A DNA stretch of 64,000 nt from Nitrososphaeraceae archaeon (lineage in GTDB: Archaea > Thermoproteota > Nitrososphaeria > Nitrososphaerales > Nitrososphaeraceae): contig JADDOW010000112.1 of the NCBI GenBank assembly GCA_016782225.1, positions 21,922-85,921 on the forward strand, read 5' to 3'. Made by a program: the position numbers and the translations under genes. Shown here piece after piece: positions 61,564 to 64,000 of this stretch. The notes beneath the pieces are model-generated. The model was given only the letters and a program-made list of their open reading frames with translations. It was not told where the DNA came from and ran no database searches. Position 1 is the stretch's first letter; every line of letters begins with the position of its first letter.

Positions 61564-61704
61564 TTATTTTGAGTATTTCTTTGGTTTTTTTTCGAACAAT
61601 CTTTTACATCCTTCACAGCAAAAGAAAAATGTTTTTTGGTTATACTCAATGGTTGTGGCTAGCTCTTTATCTAACTCGATTCCGCAAACAGGGTCTACAG
61701 GCAC
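61564..61704 (-). CDS. Small YHS-domain metal-binding protein (not in ORF track)
   Basis: A 46-aa ORF too short for the track, starting at GTG. Its translation contains VDPVCGIELDKELATTIEYNQKTFFFCCEGCKRLFEKKP, a clear YHS domain with the PVCG start and the FCCEGCK-x-x-F-x-x-P-x-K-Y end. YHS domains bind metals through their cysteines and occur in copper or heavy-metal proteins. Five cysteines are present. The stop is 38 nt upstream of the dehydrogenase start on the same strand, so it likely heads that transcript. Confidence 0.75.
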   Translation of the reverse strand: MPVDPVCGIELDKELATTIEYNQKTFFFCCEGCKRLFEKKPKKYSK

Positions 61705-61869
61705 ATATAAAAAAAAATTGGCTAGGTATTTATTATTTCGCTTAAACTTACGGATATGTTAATACATACTGTTAATTTATTATGTAATTTAATTCTATTT
61801 TATTTTATTTTTGAGTCAATAATAGTTAACTATATCTTAATTTATTGAGCGAGAAGTATTAGAAATGGA

Positions 61870-62040
61870 ATGTCGTGTCCAATGATAGATGTCTATTGTG
61901 ATAAATGCGGAAGCAAAATAAAGCATATGATCACTCTCAAGCCAATTAAAGATATACTTAGAGCCACAAAAAACAAATGCTCATCATGTGGGATTGGACT
62001 AAACCCACAAGATTTTACAATTGAATTGGAAAAATTTTAA
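61870..62040 (+). CDS. Small zinc-ribbon protein (not in ORF track)
   Basis: A 56-aa ORF from ATG with two cysteine pairs: VYCDKCGSKIKHMITLKP and NKCSSCGIGLNP, a CxxC-n-CxxC zinc-ribbon layout. An additional cysteine lies near the start (MSCPMIDV). It is divergent from the YHS gene; a TATA-like ACTATATCTTAAT lies about 30-40 nt upstream. The family is not identified; a regulatory or structural role is possible. Confidence 0.6.
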   Translation: MSCPMIDVYCDKCGSKIKHMITLKPIKDILRATKNKCSSCGIGLNPQDFTIELEKF

Positions 62041-62043
62041 ATA

Positions 62044-62091
62044 GGCTGTCTTTTAAGTTGTGTTGCAGAGAAAAACAGACAGACGACAGCC
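62044..62091. other. Inverted repeat GGCTGTC / GACAGCC after the zinc-ribbon gene
   Basis: A perfect 7-bp inverted repeat with a 34-nt loop begins 3 nt after the zinc-ribbon stop codon. Inside and after it is a run of ACAGACAGACGACAGCCAGACAGA, a CAGA-rich stretch unlike the surrounding AT-rich DNA. It may be a transcript-end structure or a small RNA. The 190 nt that follow, up to the next ORF, hold no recognised gene. Confidence 0.35.
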
Positions 62092-62279
62092 AGACAGATA
62101 GTTATAAATCTCTTTATATTTATTATAACTGAAATATTGGTATATCAAAAAACTTTTTTCCATAGTAGGTTCACAATAGGCTCAAATTTTTTAGGTTATA
62201 CTGAAAATAATGGTGCTCATTCATTAGATTCCAAAGAAAAAGATAAAGAAAGAGTTACCTTATCTCATTAGAAATTGGG

Positions 62280-62663
62280 GTGTTTTTAGATAAATTGCCA
62301 AGTCACTATAATGTTGATTTAGGAAGGGCAGTATGTCATAGCATTAAAGAAGGTTTTGCAAATAAGGCATATCTAACGACAATCTGTCAATTGGTTATAT
62401 CGGGAAATAATTTCCGTAGGGATTTCCACCGGTTTTTTGAAATTAAAGTGATTGAAGTGATTCCAATGTGTGTTAGATTAAGAAACGTAAACCTAAAGAC
62501 TCTACCAAAAAGTAGGACTTTAAAATTATCACTAAAACCCATTAGTTTGACACCTAAAGTGTTTAGTACATCGTTTTTGCATAAGATAATGAAAAATCGT
62601 TTCAATGCTAATTTCCTCAGTATGGGGCTTTACAGTCAATCGGCGATCAAGAATTATAATTAA
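62280..62663 (+). CDS. Doubtful ORF, unknown protein
   Basis: A 127-aa ORF from GTG (LDKLPSHYNVDLGRAVCHSIKEGFANKAYLTTICQLVISGNNF...). It has no recognised domain, a mixed basic composition (LRNVNLKTLPKSRTLKLSLKPISLTPK), and a partly overlapping antisense ORF of 72 aa. It ends 14 nt before the prenyltransferase gene on the same strand, the best argument that it might be real. It could be a spurious ORF or a decayed gene. Confidence 0.3.
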   Translation: MFLDKLPSHYNVDLGRAVCHSIKEGFANKAYLTTICQLVISGNNFRRDFHRFFEIKVIEVIPMCVRLRNVNLKTLPKSRTLKLSLKPISLTPKVFSTSFLHKIMKNRFNANFLSMGLYSQSAIKNYN

Positions 62664-62677
62664 TAGCAATAAAAAAC

Positions 62678-63619
62678 ATGCCATATAAAATAAACATTTG
62701 GCTTAGAGCCATCAGATTTAGGTTTCTTGCGGCTTCAGCCATTGCTGTTACTAATGGGTTAGCTTTAAGTTATTTGGACCAGCCGTATGTTTTTAATCTT
62801 TATTATGCGATCTTAACATATATCGGGATTTTCTGTCTGCATTCGAGTGTGGATTTATTCAATGATTATTGGGACTTTAAGCGTGGAATAGATTTGATTA
62901 CACAAAAAACTAGATTTAGTGGAGGCACTGGAGTCCTTCCCGAAGGCCTACTAAAACCACGCGAGGTTTACCGTGCTGCGGTATTGCTCCTAATATTGGG
63001 GTTATTAATTGGTGCCACTTTTATCTATGTTCGGGGTTACATTGTCGCTCTGATACTTGGTTTTGCAACGTTTTCTATCATTTTGTATTCTAGCAAATTG
63101 GTCAATTTGGGGTTGGGTGAGCTTTTTGTGGGAATCAAAGGTGTTCTTATAGTTATTGGTGCCTTTTATGTCCAGACCAATACTATAAACCTGGAATCTG
63201 TTTTTGTGGGTGTGATTATTGGGCTTTTATCGTCACTAGTTCTTTACATCAATTCAGTTCCTGATATTAAAGCAGATAGGGAAAAGGGCAGAAAAACCTT
63301 GGCTATCCTTTTAGACAATCAATCATCAGCAAAAATGACATTTGGGTTTGTTTTTGGTTTTTTTATCTCAATCTATTTGTTGACTGTGGTTTTTTACATT
63401 CAAGTGCTGAACAGCATTTCTTTGGTTTTTTTAAGTGCTTTCCTACTACCCTGGGCTATACTAATACTTTACAAGTTTTATAATTACTTACTTTACCGCC
63501 AATCAATTAGCCCATTTTATGAAAATATCATGGAAAAAACAGTTCTCTTTTCTAGGTTGTATGGTTTTTCTATTGCAGTAGGGATTATAATATATGCTTG
63601 GCAAATACAAAATGATTAA
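62678..63619 (+). CDS. UbiA-family prenyltransferase, MenA-like
   Basis: A 313-aa membrane prenyltransferase with about eight or nine TM helices. The first Asp-rich motif is LFNDYWDFKRGID near residue 65, and the second is SVPDIKADREKGRKTLAILL near residue 192; both bind the Mg-prenyl diphosphate. The FSGGTGVLPEG segment after the first motif is typical of MenA (1,4-dihydroxy-2-naphthoate) enzymes, so a quinone precursor is a likely acceptor. Other acceptors (heme, geranylgeranylglyceryl phosphate) cannot be excluded. The start is an ATG. Confidence 0.87.
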   Translation: MPYKINIWLRAIRFRFLAASAIAVTNGLALSYLDQPYVFNLYYAILTYIGIFCLHSSVDLFNDYWDFKRGIDLITQKTRFSGGTGVLPEGLLKPREVYRAAVLLLILGLLIGATFIYVRGYIVALILGFATFSIILYSSKLVNLGLGELFVGIKGVLIVIGAFYVQTNTINLESVFVGVIIGLLSSLVLYINSVPDIKADREKGRKTLAILLDNQSSAKMTFGFVFGFFISIYLLTVVFYIQVLNSISLVFLSAFLLPWAILILYKFYNYLLYRQSISPFYENIMEKTVLFSRLYGFSIAVGIIIYAWQIQND

Positions 63620-63634
63620 ATAATATGACATGAT

Positions 63635-64000
63635 GTGTTATTCTTAACGCTGTTGTGGAAATTTTATTTGTCTAAAAAGTGCCAGACAAACTTTATTTCA
63701 GAGATTGCCAATTTATCTACTCCCGGTTTCATTTTTAACGATTTTTACTATTTTAATAGAATATCTTCAACCCAGGATTTTGCATTTAAAATCATCCAAA
63801 GAAAAAAAAAGATTAGACCCTCTGTAATTATTTGTAACATCCAGAGCAGTGGTAAAGGAAGGAATGGTTATTTATGGTCTTCACCAAAAGGCGGAATATG
63901 GGTGTCTATTTTTTTGGAAACGGTATTGAAACTAGAAGATTTGTTTTTCTTTGCAATGGTTTCTGCGATCTGTATTTGCGAAACAATAGAAAAGAAAACC
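63635..64000 (+). CDS. Biotin-protein ligase (BirA-type), partial at right edge
   Basis: An open frame from a GTG at 63635 (or a TTG at 63668) runs off the window; 122 codons are visible. It reads ...NDFYYFNRISSTQDFAFKIIQRKK, then NIQSSGKGRNGYLWSSPKGGIWVSIFLE, matching the catalytic-domain start of biotin ligases: the STQD segment and the GRGRxG biotin/ATP loop (here GKGRNG). There is no N-terminal helix-turn-helix, so it is probably a non-regulatory ligase. It would attach biotin to the acyl-CoA carboxylase carrier protein. The first about 25 residues before the conserved part are uncertain. Confidence 0.8.
   Translation, partial: MLFLTLLWKFYLSKKCQTNFISEIANLSTPGFIFNDFYYFNRISSTQDFAFKIIQRKKKIRPSVIICNIQSSGKGRNGYLWSSPKGGIWVSIFLETVLKLEDLFFFAMVSAICICETIEKKT

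Noticed and set aside
62387-62605. 72-aa minus-strand ORF
   Set aside because: Overlaps the already doubtful plus-strand ORF; hydrophobic/basic random-like translation and no context.

Overview
The window looks like the chromosome of an ammonia-oxidising archaeon (Thaumarchaeota/Nitrososphaerota), most likely of the AT-rich soil Nitrososphaerales or Nitrosocosmicus type. The archaeal markers are clear: RpoK, TFB, S24e, S25e, S27ae, SRP19/SRP54, aRF1, FttA (aCPSF1), Gar1, EndA, Dph6, Pus10, a CdvB-like ESCRT-III protein and the DUF106 membrane insertase. The thaumarchaeal assignment is inferred from B12-dependent methylmalonyl-CoA mutase, biotin genes, F420 (CofE), a malonyl-CoA-reductase-like double SDR and the very AT-rich DNA. 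No species can be named from sequence reading alone. Many genes start with TTG or GTG, and several have a TATA box about 25-30 nt before the start codon, as expected for leaderless transcripts.

Layout. 0-5.2 kb: tandem repeats at the left edge, then bioB-bioF and bioA (minus strand) separated by a serine recombinase gene. 5.2-6.7 kb: a gene-poor, extremely AT-rich stretch. 6.7-12.8 kb: two unknown proteins, a CdvB-like protein, an asparagine-synthase-like protein divergent from thrC, and trpE with a DUF2203 gene. 13.3-19.6 kb: information processing (rpoK, rps25e, tfb, gar1, tRNA-Thr, srp19, fttA) plus purS, with a GC-rich fold candidate at 19.2 kb. 19.7-26.1 kb: TauE/SafE exporter, purN, TPR protein, DUF106, argS, HAD phosphatase. 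26.1-30.7 kb: rps24e-rps27ae, then a dph6-srp54-pus10-metalloprotease run. 31-41 kb: double SDR, luciferase-like (Mer-like) oxidoreductase, MBL nuclease, apgM, aRF1, GalT-like protein, WecB-like epimerase. 41-46 kb: endA with two small genes, hom, trxB, and a tusA-cysteine synthase pair behind a perfect palindrome. 46-50 kb: SerB-like HAD, cofE, meaB and the mutase large subunit. 50-55 kb: PIN-ATPase, an orphan NitT-type ABC ATPase, a MetF-like protein and a Nudix hydrolase. 54.6-59.4 kb: branched-chain operon ilvB-ilvN-leuA-leuB. 59.6-64 kb: an LsrF-type aldolase/thiolase with a zinc alcohol dehydrogenase, two small metal-binding proteins absent from the ORF track, a UbiA/MenA prenyltransferase and the start of a biotin-protein ligase cut by the right edge.

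How it fits together. Several parts serve the 3-hydroxypropionate/4-hydroxybutyrate carbon cycle: biotin synthesis and biotin ligase (for the acyl-CoA carboxylase), methylmalonyl-CoA mutase with its GTPase chaperone, and a candidate malonate-semialdehyde-type double SDR. Amino-acid synthesis is well represented (Thr, Trp, Cys, Leu/Ile/Val, Ser). No CRISPR array, rRNA or intact transposon was seen.

Most promising unexplained items: the double SDR with a changed catalytic lysine, the LsrF-like/dehydrogenase/YHS group, the TusA-cysteine synthase pair with its palindrome, the GalT-like and Pus10 proteins with altered active-site motifs, and the GC-rich candidate RNA at 19.2 kb. All family calls come from reading motifs by eye; no database search was run.
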